Translations under genes and position numbers: made by a program
Shown here: in pieces, positions 8,333-14,433 of the stretch
Layout: each line of letters starts with the position of its first letter
Position numbering within the stretch: the stretch's first letter is position 1
Notes under the pieces: model-generated
What the model was told of the DNA's origin: nothing
Seen by the model: only the letters and a program-made list of their open reading frames with translations
Databases searched by the model: none
From: Chitinophaga pinensis
GTDB taxonomy: Bacteria; Bacteroidota; Bacteroidia; M30B66
DNA length: 15,459 bases
NCBI GenBank assembly: GCA_943330985.1
Contig: CALQJV010000002.1
Span: 1-15,459 of the forward strand
Reading direction: 5' to 3'

Positions 8333-9040
8333 TTATTTTAATTTCTTAACAACTTCTGCTTTTTCAATAAATCCAACATTCTTCCAAATGAGGTTTTGGT
8401 TTTTATAAAGTTGTAATACGGGAAGCGCGTCTATTTTTAATTCTTTACAAAGTTCTTGATTTTCGTCAGCATTTATTCTAATTACACGAACATTATCAGC
8501 CATATCAGTTGAAATTTCATATAAATATGGCTGCATTTTTTTACATGGAGCGCACCAATCTGCATAAAAATCAATCAATATTAACTTATCCGATTTAAGC
8601 AATGCGTTGTATTCCTCCATCGACATTGAATTCGAAGGTTTATTATTTCCTGATATCTCCGGGAGATTTGCACTGCGCCATTTCATCATCCCACCATCCA
8701 TCTCATAAACCTGTTTAAAGCCATCCGATCGCATTTGGGATGCAGCCGATGAACTTCGTCCCCCACTTAAACAATAAACAAAAACAGGTTCCGATTTGTC
8801 GATTGAGGCGATGTCTTTGTTGAAAGTATCTCCATTCCAATTGGTATTCAAGGCGTTTTCTAAATGTCCGCCTGAAAATTCTTCAGGTGTTCTGACATCC
8901 AAAATTGGGGCTTTAGGGAGTTCCTTTATTTTAGAAGCAAAATCGCTTGCTGATAATTTCCATTGTTTGTTGGAGGTTTGTCCATTGCTGCAGCTAAAAA
9001 ACAGCATCGCGATAGTTGCAATAGAAAATAGTTTTTTCAT
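8333..9040 (-). CDS. Lipoprotein with fused rhodanese and thioredoxin domains
   Basis: 235 residues. The start [17 protein letters not shown] is a lipoprotein signal with Cys17 as lipidation site. Residues after the Cys (SNGQTSNK) lack the acidic surface-export signal seen in some Bacteroidota, so a periplasm-facing anchor is likely (inference). Residues ~28-128 are a rhodanese domain: DVRTPEEF at 48-55 and active loop CLSGGR with Cys90 as the persulfide-carrying residue. Residues ~140-235 are a thioredoxin fold with WCAPC (162-166) and cis-proline P207 in ALPV. One chain could thus accept a sulfane sulfur on Cys90 and reduce it with the Cys163/Cys166 pair. The start codon overlaps the thioredoxin stop upstream (ATGA), indicating translational coupling. 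It is the last gene of the redox cluster. Confidence 0.9.
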   Translation of the reverse strand: MKKLFSIATIAMLFFSCSNGQTSNKQWKLSASDFASKIKELPKAPILDVRTPEEFSGGHLENALNTNWNGDTFNKDIASIDKSEPVFVYCLSGGRSSSAASQMRSDGFKQVYEMDGGMMKWRSANLPEISGNNKPSNSMSMEEYNALLKSDKLILIDFYADWCAPCKKMQPYLYEISTDMADNVRVIRINADENQELCKELKIDALPVLQLYKNQNLIWKNVGFIEKAEVVKKLK

Positions 9041-9342
9041 TCGATTGAAAATTGTTTAATTAATTGTTGAAGATTTTGAGCTGATACAACGCCCGATTGT
9101 CGCCACTTAATTTGACCTTCTTTGAAAATAATTAATGTTGGTACACCTTGAATTTTGTAGGCGCTTGCAACTTGCGGATTTTTATCAACGTCTATTTTAA
9201 TAATTTTTGCCTTTTCTCCAACAGCCGATTTTAGTTCTTCCAAAATGGGTTTCATCATTTTGCAAGGCCCACACCATTCAGCATAAAAATCAACCAAAGT
9301 TGGTGTTGAGCTATGAATTATTTCCGAAAATGTTTCAGGCAT
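9037..9342 (-). CDS. trxA: Thioredoxin
   Basis: Cytoplasmic dithiol-disulfide oxidoreductase of 101 residues, close to the usual ~105. It has the classic active site WCGPC (23-27), preceded by LVDFYAE, and cis-proline P68 in GVPTL. There is no signal peptide. It reduces protein disulfides and can reduce persulfides on partner proteins; placed directly before a rhodanese-thioredoxin lipoprotein and after rhodaneses and an OsmC, it is probably the dedicated reductant for this cluster (inference). It overlaps the following gene by 4 bases and starts 32 bases after the preceding small membrane protein, so all three look co-transcribed. It may not be the housekeeping thioredoxin of the cell. Confidence 0.93.
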   Translation of the reverse strand: MPETFSEIIHSSTPTLVDFYAEWCGPCKMMKPILEELKSAVGEKAKIIKIDVDKNPQVASAYKIQGVPTLIIFKEGQIKWRQSGVVSAQNLQQLIKQFSIE

Positions 9343-9374
9343 CTTATTTTGAGTTTCAGAATTAAAAAAGTGAG

Positions 9375-9584
9375 TTAAACGTTCTCTTTAGAATAATCGC
9401 AGTTTCCGCCAAGACAATTGCCCGAAGCGCAACCAAAAGCAAACAAACCCATTGAGGCAAAGTAAGCCCCCAAAACAACTCCCAACCATTGAGATATCAT
9501 AGCGGATTGAATAATCACAAGAATTCCCATGATAAGGTAAATTAACCGCATAAAAGTCCAATTTCTAAGTACGCGTTGTTTCAT
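9375..9584 (-). CDS. Small membrane protein with cysteine-rich tail
   Basis: 69 residues with two predicted membrane helices (about 11-30 and 33-51), a basic N-terminus (MKQRVLRNW) and a short C-terminal tail holding C52, C57 and C62 in a regular C-x4-C-x4-C spacing, followed by DYSKENV. I recognise it as a type often seen beside thioredoxin and rhodanese genes in Bacteroidota, but no function is established. By the positive-inside rule both ends would lie in the cytoplasm, putting the cysteines where the adjacent thioredoxin could reach them (inference). The cysteines could bind metal or carry sulfur. A 143-base gap upstream may hold a second promoter for this gene and the two after it. Confidence 0.8.
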   Translation of the reverse strand: MKQRVLRNWTFMRLIYLIMGILVIIQSAMISQWLGVVLGAYFASMGLFAFGCASGNCLGGNCDYSKENV

Positions 9585-9585
9585 T

Positions 9586-9651
9586 TTATTTTAATTGAAC
9601 AGCTAAAATTCTTTCAAACGTATCCATTAAATTACAAAACACATTATTCAT
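9586..9651 (-). CDS. Possible 21-residue leader ORF
   Basis: An ATG at 9651 opens a 21-codon frame ending in TAA at 9588-9586, one base before the ATG of the cysteine-tailed membrane protein. The peptide ends MDTFERILAVQLK and has one Cys at residue 6. The tight spacing would allow translational coupling. In AT-rich DNA a frame this short can occur by chance, and I see no family resemblance, so it is only a candidate. Confidence 0.2.
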   Translation of the reverse strand: MNNVFCNLMDTFERILAVQLK

Positions 9652-9727
9652 TTTCGCAGTTTGATTAAAGTATAATTGGATTTTAACACTTAAACTGCTC
9701 ATTATTATTTTAAATACGCAATAAAAA

Positions 9728-10189
9728 TTAAAAATCGGAATTTGATGCAATATCAATTTTCGAAATTAACGTAATTTTCGATTTAATCGAGTTGGATATC
9801 AAGCATGCAGCCTCGGATTTCTGAAGAATCCGTTCGGCTTTTTCTCTATCTTTTTCATCCACAATAGTGACAAGAGGTTCAAGGATAATTTCACTCATAA
9901 TATACTTCCCTTCCACTTGCTCCAGTTTGCCTTTCGATTGGCAACTAAAATGGGTGAAATTCAGTTTAGAATTTTCGGCAATGGATAAAAAAGTAGTCAT
10001 CAAACAACTGTTAACTGCAGCTGTAAATAAATGCTCTGGGGACCAAATTCCATTTATTCCCTTAGGGAATTCAGGTGGAGTAGCAACTTCTATGCACATT
10101 CCGAATGCAGCTGTCAATTCTGGCGAACATATAATTCCTTTTCGATCAGCAACCCAATTAACGTCAACATTATAATAGTGGGATTCCAT
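9728..10189 (-). CDS. OsmC/Ohr-family thiol peroxidase-like protein
   Basis: Cytoplasmic protein of 153 residues, near the usual OsmC/Ohr length. The two family cysteines are present: Cys62 in AAVNSCLMTTF and Cys129 in SEAACLISNS. WSPEHLFTAAV at 49-59 supplies the conserved Glu52 that normally helps to position the active-site pair. Family members reduce organic hydroperoxides, and several also act on organic persulfides and polysulfides. Its neighbours here (two rhodaneses immediately before, thioredoxin after) favour a sulfur-related substrate, but the sequence alone does not decide. It starts 2 bases after the upstream rhodanese stop, so the two are almost surely one transcript. The expected arginine of Ohr peroxidases is not obvious in its usual place (DRKG at 15-18 is the nearest basic patch). 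Confidence 0.88.
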   Translation of the reverse strand: MESHYYNVDVNWVADRKGIICSPELTAAFGMCIEVATPPEFPKGINGIWSPEHLFTAAVNSCLMTTFLSIAENSKLNFTHFSCQSKGKLEQVEGKYIMSEIILEPLVTIVDEKDREKAERILQKSEAACLISNSIKSKITLISKIDIASNSDF

Positions 10190-10191
10190 GT

Positions 10192-10506
10192 TTACAATTT
10201 ATTTTTTAGACTCATCCAACCACCTCCATTGTGCACATTGGTATAGCCATTTGTTTTTAGAATACTTTTTGCGGAGGCGCTTCGCATGCCACTTGCACAG
10301 CAGGTAATAATTGCTTTGTTCTTATCACTAAGTTTTATCAAATTATTATTCAATGTATCAACTGAAATATTGATTGATCCTTTAATATGACCTCCCTGAT
10401 ATTCTGCTTTACTTCGAACATCTAAAATTATTGCACCTTGTTTTAACATTTCGGCATAGTTTACTTTGGTTCCTAATCCGAATAAATTTTTAATTGCGTT
10501 AATCAT
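10192..10506 (-). CDS. Single-domain rhodanese (sulfurtransferase)
   Basis: Cytoplasmic rhodanese of 104 residues, one domain. It has DVRSKAEYQGGHIKGSINI at 29-47 and the active loop CCASGMRS (69-76), where Cys70 fits the C-x4-R pattern and would carry the persulfide; Cys69 sits next to it. GGGWMSL at 93-99 is the usual C-terminal W motif. It moves sulfane sulfur to thiol acceptors or cyanide-like acceptors; the physiological partner is unknown. It lies between a second rhodanese (2-base gap) and an OsmC gene (2-base gap). It is longer at the N-terminus than its neighbour by an INAIKNLFGLG segment that may form a short amphipathic helix. Confidence 0.9.
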   Translation of the reverse strand: MINAIKNLFGLGTKVNYAEMLKQGAIILDVRSKAEYQGGHIKGSINISVDTLNNNLIKLSDKNKAIITCCASGMRSASAKSILKTNGYTNVHNGGGWMSLKNKL

Positions 10507-10508
10507 AA

Positions 10509-10793
10509 TTAATTTGTTTGAGTTTGATAATAATTAACGTCTAACCAAGAACCTCCATTGACACATTCAATGCCTTGATGTGAAAGAAATTGAGTTGCTT
10601 GTCCGCTTCTATTTCCGCTAGCACAACAAAGCACTAATGGTTGCTTCAAATTTTTCACTTCATCCAAGCGCTGTTGAATTTCCTGCAAAGGTATATTAAT
10701 CGAACCCACAACATTTCCACCCATATATTCAACGGGTGTTCGAACATCTACAATGGTTCCTTGTTTTTCCTTGATGATTTTTTCTGCGTTCAT
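10509..10793 (-). CDS. Single-domain rhodanese (sulfurtransferase)
   Basis: Cytoplasmic rhodanese of 94 residues. It has VDVRTPVEYMGGNVVGSINIP at 15-35 and active loop CCASGNRS (56-63); Cys57 is the likely persulfide site by the C-x4-R rule, with Cys56 adjacent. The usual His of the GGH motif is Asn here (GGN). GGSWLDV at 79-85 is the terminal motif. It is clearly related to the next gene and probably arose by tandem duplication, though the two have diverged. Its start overlaps the stop of the DUF6132 gene by 4 bases (ATGA), implying translational coupling to a membrane protein. Confidence 0.9.
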   Translation of the reverse strand: MNAEKIIKEKQGTIVDVRTPVEYMGGNVVGSINIPLQEIQQRLDEVKNLKQPLVLCCASGNRSGQATQFLSHQGIECVNGGSWLDVNYYQTQTN

Positions 10794-10999
10794 TTTGATT
10801 GAGATTTTGGTTTTTCTTTTTGAAACATGTTAAATACGATTCCTCCCATCATGGCACCATAAACTGTACTATTGGCTGGTTGAGAAGTTATAGCACTTGT
10901 TCCACCTTCGCATCCTATAAAATGGTAGTATAAATAACCCGCTAATGCACCCGCAACTATGCCAATTAGGGTGAGTTGGTGTTTTTGAATTGCTTTCAT
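10790..10999 (-). CDS. DUF6132-like small membrane protein
   Basis: 69 residues with two membrane segments (about 9-28, with glycines in GIVAGALAGYLYY, and 45-59) and a basic tail. The central stretch FIGCEGGTSAITSQPANSTVYGAMMGG matches what I recall of the DUF6132 family. C30 is the only cysteine; related proteins as I recall them often have a second one where this has Ser35, so a reactive pair may be lost (from memory, uncertain). Function unknown. It is translationally coupled to the following rhodanese and sits in the sulfur/redox cluster, so a membrane role in sulfur handling is possible. Confidence 0.75.
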   Translation of the reverse strand: MKAIQKHQLTLIGIVAGALAGYLYYHFIGCEGGTSAITSQPANSTVYGAMMGGIVFNMFQKEKPKSQSK

Positions 11000-11028
11000 T
11001 AATCGAATAAAAAGACGTTGATGTTTAA

Positions 11029-11084
11029 ATTCTATTAAATCAAATCCGATGAATTACAATAGTGCAATTTCATTTGAATAGAAT
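11029..11084. other. Imperfect hairpin upstream of the DUF6132 gene
   Basis: ATTCTATT (11029-11036) pairs with AATAGAAT (11077-11084), and TCAAAT (11040-11045) can pair with ATTTG just inside, leaving a small bulge and a ~26-base loop. It lies between the DUF2892 stop (11089) and the DUF6132 start (10999). No T-run follows on the minus strand. The segment CATTTGAAT (11071-11079) is identical to one arm of the perfect dyad at 12039-12069. It could be a processing site or half-operator, or chance in AT-rich DNA. Confidence 0.25.
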
Positions 11085-11088
11085 AGAT

Positions 11089-11307
11089 TTAATTTGTTTG
11101 CTGCTCCTCTTTCTTTTTGGTTGAAATGCCAAATGGTAAATACAATGGACAAAAACGCAAAAAACTAGTGAGGATAAATATCCCAGCAAGAACTAAACCT
11201 ATAATTGCAGTTGTACCCGAAATTATATCCGTAAAATACAAGCCTAAAATTACGATAGCAATTATAATTCTAATAACCCTATCTGCTGAACCCATGTTTG
11301 TTTTCAT
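11089..11307 (-). CDS. DUF2892 (YgaP-like) membrane protein
   Basis: 72 residues, starting MKTNMGSADRVIRI, the typical opening of DUF2892 proteins. Two membrane helices (about 11-26 and 30-51) are followed by RFCPLYLPFGIST (51-63) and a charged tail. DUF2892 is the membrane part of YgaP-type rhodaneses, where it is fused to a sulfurtransferase domain; here it stands alone with two separate rhodaneses downstream. Cys53 in FCPLY is conserved in the family as I know it. A longer version from a GTG at 11370 is possible, but the extra 21 residues do not fit the family. It begins 74 bases after the regulator stop, so it may be in the same transcript. The biochemical role of the domain is not established. 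Confidence 0.85.
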   Translation of the reverse strand: MKTNMGSADRVIRIIIAIVILGLYFTDIISGTTAIIGLVLAGIFILTSFLRFCPLYLPFGISTKKKEEQQTN

Positions 11308-11381
11308 TGTCTTGAAGTAAATTGGAGTAAAATTTATACTGCAATATTCCAACAATCTATTTAAGGCCACAGCAACTTGTG

Positions 11382-12002
11382 TTACACAAGCGAAATTTTA
11401 TTTCGACCAAGTTCTACCAAGCCCTGTTCTTCCATTTGCTTGAGCAATCGTGAAACAACAACACGCACTGTTCCCAGTTCATTGGCTAATTGTTCGTGAG
11501 TTACGTGGAGGGTTTTATTGTTTGTTAATTCGCATTTTCGTTGAATGAAGTTTAATAGACGCTCATCTAATTTTTTGAATGCAATGGCATTTACAACTTC
11601 CAATAATTCTTCAAAACGTTTGTGATATAAACGGAAAATATAATCGAGCCATTCCGGAAATTCTTTAATTAATAAACTCACTTTGTCAATGGGAATAAAA
11701 AGGATTTCCGTTTCTTCTTCAGCAACTGCTCTTACTTTACTGGTATCGTGGTGCATACCTCCAAGGAAAGACATGATACAACTTTCTCCAGCTTTTATAT
11801 AATATAATAGAATTTCTCTGCCATCCTCATCTGTTCGCATTACTCGAATACTTCCTTTTGTAACAATTGGAATGGCTTTGATATAAGCATTTTCATTGAG
11901 AATAGTTTCGTCTTCTTTAAATGATTTTGCGAAACCAAATTGATGAAGTTTATCTTGAATTAATGGAGATGATCTAAATTCAACTATTTCGTTCAATTCC
12001 AT
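11382..12002 (-). CDS. Crp/Fnr-family transcriptional regulator
   Basis: 206 residues. Residues ~18-115 form a cyclic-nucleotide-binding-type beta barrel (GREILLYYIKAGESCIMSF at 61-79; EILFIP at 99-104), a long dimerisation helix follows (~110-140), and residues 143-205 are the winged helix-turn-helix (THEQLANELG at 168-177, recognition helix 178-190). There is no Fe-S cysteine cluster as in Fnr; Cys75 in GESC and Cys157 are the only cysteines, so a redox signal through one thiol is conceivable. At recognition-helix position 181 (coincidentally CRP numbering), the usual Glu is Val (RVVVSR), which should change the DNA target. ATG 12002 is chosen over a TTG at 12014. It is the first gene of the redox cluster and likely its regulator; a perfect dyad lies 37 bases upstream. 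Confidence 0.9.
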   Translation of the reverse strand: MELNEIVEFRSSPLIQDKLHQFGFAKSFKEDETILNENAYIKAIPIVTKGSIRVMRTDEDGREILLYYIKAGESCIMSFLGGMHHDTSKVRAVAEEETEILFIPIDKVSLLIKEFPEWLDYIFRLYHKRFEELLEVVNAIAFKKLDERLLNFIQRKCELTNNKTLHVTHEQLANELGTVRVVVSRLLKQMEEQGLVELGRNKISLV

Positions 12003-12038
12003 AATGCAATTCAATTTATCATTTGAGATTTAACAGGT

Positions 12039-12069
12039 AATTCAAATGTTAAACACTAACATTTGAATT
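12039..12069. promoter_or_regulatory. Perfect 13-bp dyad, candidate operator of the Crp/Fnr gene
   Basis: AATTCAAATGTTA (12039-12051) and TAACATTTGAATT (12057-12069) are exact inverted copies separated by AACAC. The centre is about 52 bases upstream of the regulator start codon. No T-run follows on either strand, which argues against an intrinsic terminator for the 12144-14285 gene. The symmetric form suits a dimeric regulator, most simply the product of the adjacent gene, but this is inference. Confidence 0.55.
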
Positions 12070-12143
12070 TGAGTGGTTTGCCTAAGAATCAAAATAGCTA
12101 AAAAGGATGTTGGTCATTTCAGTCAAATTATCAATACAAGAAT

Positions 12144-14285
12144 TTATCTAATTGCCGTTATCCTGCCTATAAACTCCACCTTTTCTAAGGTAGGTTTCAC
12201 CAAAATAATTTTATAGGCATAAACATCATTTTGCACTCGATCTAAAACGCCTCGAGCTCCTTTTCCCCATGTATTATTGTAATTTTCTGAATGGAATATT
12301 TGCTCTCCCCATCGGTTAAAAATATACATTTCGAAACTCACAAAGCCCTCTCCTACTCCCGAGAAACTATCGTTCAATCCATCGCCATCGGGTGTAAATG
12401 TATTGGGAATATAAAAATGAAAAGGCGGGTAAGACTTCACAGGATTGCTTACTTTATCTATACAGCCGAATGCATCTTTGACTTCTAAATTTACTACGAA
12501 AGTTCCTGTATCGGGGAATGTGTAAATGGGATTTTGCACTATTGAATTGCCAATTCCATCACCAAAATCCCAATCCCACGTTAAGATATTCAAGTAAGAC
12601 AAATCATTAAATTGTATGGTTGAATGATCGAGGTAGGTAAGCGAATACAGGGCTTTCACCTCGTTAACATCGATGTTGATGGTTTCGCTTTTGGAAATAT
12701 TGCAGGCATCGGTTACCGTAAAAGTATATGCGGTAGTTTCTTCGGGGCTAACCAAACGTAAAAGGGAAGTTACACTAGGATCCTCCCAGTAATAAACCAC
12801 AGGCGATTTTCCTCCAACATACGAAGCCCATAGTTGAATTGTCGAACCTTTACAAATGGAAGTATCATTGTGTGCAGATAAGGATAAAGGAACATACCCC
12901 ACAATATCAATCAATACATCGTCATTGGCAGTACTTCCACATTGGTCGGTTGCTGTTACCGAATAAGTTGTTGAAGAACCAGGAATGGCATTAACCGGAT
13001 TTTGCAATGCTGGAAAATTTTGCCATTGATAGGAATAGGGTTGCACACCACCACTCGCCAAAGCACTGAGAGTTACCTCCACGTTGGGACAGGTGTAGCT
13101 TTGGTCTAATCCGGCATTCACGAGCAATGTGGGAGGTGGGTCGTATACTTTCAAATTGACTTGTTTGGTGGTTGTTCCAAAACAGCCGGTTTGTGTATAG
13201 ATTATTTCGATAGTTTCTCCAGCAAGTTCTGAAATAGCATCGGCTAATGCAAACACTTGAAAACTGACCATGTCTACCCCAGCTGGAAATGTAATGGAGG
13301 TTGGAAATGCGGTGTAATCGACTCCATAAGTTGCAGTTCCGCCAGTAGTTAAATTTATGGTAAGTGGGGAACTTAAATTACCTGATCTAAAAAGCTTGAT
13401 AGTATTGTAGCCGCATGATTCATAAATATCCGAAAGGCCATCAACGTATGAACTCTCACTAGTCATAGTAATTTCGGTACTCGTAAAGCTCTTACTTTCG
13501 AGAAACACAGCACTATCGTATAGGCGATCTTTTACATCAGCAATGGCAATGGTGAGTGTATACGTTTGACAAGGAATTACATTACTCATGGCGGTTAATA
13601 TGCTTGTCCAACCATCGTATTCAACCGAACTTGAACTATTGGGGCGATACAAGTTCGAATTCGATAAAATACATGGGTTGTTAGATGAGCCTTCCGACCC
13701 AACCGATCCGCCATTCACCGAATTAATGGAAACCAAAGCATTGGACCCAGGTAAGACCGCTAAATTTTGGTTGCCTGTAATACCGGGACCGCTAATGAAA
13801 AATCCGAACACATCATTGAAATCGCTGCATACATATTCTGGATATTCTTCGGATGCAAACACATAGCGAAACTGCACTTTATTGCCTTCACACACAAAAT
13901 TGAAGCGCAACACAGCCGCATCTAATGTTTGATTATTGCCTGTTAGAATGTTGTCGAGCAATGCATTTCCATTCACATTCATTTCTGCACCTGAACCCGT
14001 TTCCTGGTTAGGTCCTGGAGCATCTTGAATTTTCCCTGTACTCATTATGATACCTGAGGAAAGCCCAATGTTGGAATTTGAACCATCAAAACTACCAATC
14101 ATTGGAGCGGCTCCTTGAAAACTAATGTTTGAAACGGTAACACCCGAACCCACCAATACATTTTGAACTAAGGTAGTTGCGTTCTGTTGAGAAACCGTAA
14201 GCTGTGCAGACAATTGCATAGGAAATACGAGCATAAAAAATACACGTATTACACATATATAAGGTTTGTATTGCTTAGTCAACAT
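12144..14285 (-). CDS. Choice-of-anchor L protein with T9SS type B sorting domain
   Basis: Secreted protein of 713 residues. The N-terminus has an extended signal peptide with hydrophobic core at 10-22 and QLSAQ before the likely cleavage near 27. Residues ~30-265 are a choice-of-anchor L domain, shown by RYVFASEEYPEYVCSDFNDVFGFFISGPG around 140-168. Residues ~270-381 resemble a Calx-beta unit (GTATYGVDYTAFPTSITFPAG at 316-336). Two Ig-like modules (about 385-465 and 466-543) and a PKD module (544-617, WDWDFGDG at 570-577) follow. Residues 622-713 are the type B C-terminal domain (FYIPNTFTPDGDGLNDSF, YIFNRWGEQIF), directing T9SS export; the usual WDGR element is replaced by TWGKGARGV with a longer loop. 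Adhesin-like role is inferred. It is separated from the regulator gene by ~140 bases. Confidence 0.92.
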   Translation of the reverse strand: MLTKQYKPYICVIRVFFMLVFPMQLSAQLTVSQQNATTLVQNVLVGSGVTVSNISFQGAAPMIGSFDGSNSNIGLSSGIIMSTGKIQDAPGPNQETGSGAEMNVNGNALLDNILTGNNQTLDAAVLRFNFVCEGNKVQFRYVFASEEYPEYVCSDFNDVFGFFISGPGITGNQNLAVLPGSNALVSINSVNGGSVGSEGSSNNPCILSNSNLYRPNSSSSVEYDGWTSILTAMSNVIPCQTYTLTIAIADVKDRLYDSAVFLESKSFTSTEITMTSESSYVDGLSDIYESCGYNTIKLFRSGNLSSPLTINLTTGGTATYGVDYTAFPTSITFPAGVDMVSFQVFALADAISELAGETIEIIYTQTGCFGTTTKQVNLKVYDPPPTLLVNAGLDQSYTCPNVEVTLSALASGGVQPYSYQWQNFPALQNPVNAIPGSSTTYSVTATDQCGSTANDDVLIDIVGYVPLSLSAHNDTSICKGSTIQLWASYVGGKSPVVYYWEDPSVTSLLRLVSPEETTAYTFTVTDACNISKSETINIDVNEVKALYSLTYLDHSTIQFNDLSYLNILTWDWDFGDGIGNSIVQNPIYTFPDTGTFVVNLEVKDAFGCIDKVSNPVKSYPPFHFYIPNTFTPDGDGLNDSFSGVGEGFVSFEMYIFNRWGEQIFHSENYNNTWGKGARGVLDRVQNDVYAYKIILVKPTLEKVEFIGRITAIR

Positions 14286-14433
14286 CGTTCAATATCTCAA
14301 CGTGAATGTGTTTCGATTGTTTTATTGGAATGAAGTTTAAATGAATGAAAATTTAACCGAAATTCGCCCAGATTTTAATCAAATTTACATTAAACTTGTT
14401 TCACAAAATTCAAAACGTATTAAACTTTACACA

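Noticed and set aside
9656..9698. GCAGTTT/AAACTGC inverted repeat as a terminator for the OsmC gene
   Set aside because: Arms are only 7 bp with a 29-base spacer and no T-run follows; too weak to call.
11308..11370. GTG start at 11370 for the DUF2892 gene
   Set aside because: It would add 21 residues before MKTNMGSADR, which is the usual beginning of DUF2892 proteins.
12003..12014. TTG start at 12014 for the Crp/Fnr gene
   Set aside because: An ATG four codons later (12002) is the more likely start and gives a family-typical N-terminus.
12039..12069. The perfect dyad as an intrinsic terminator of the 12144-14285 gene
   Set aside because: The stem is AT-rich and neither strand has a T-run directly after it; an operator is more likely.
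14286..14433. Bacteroidota-type promoter (TTTG and TAnnTTTG) in the divergent gap
   Set aside because: Only partial matches such as TAAACTTG were seen, without a properly spaced partner.
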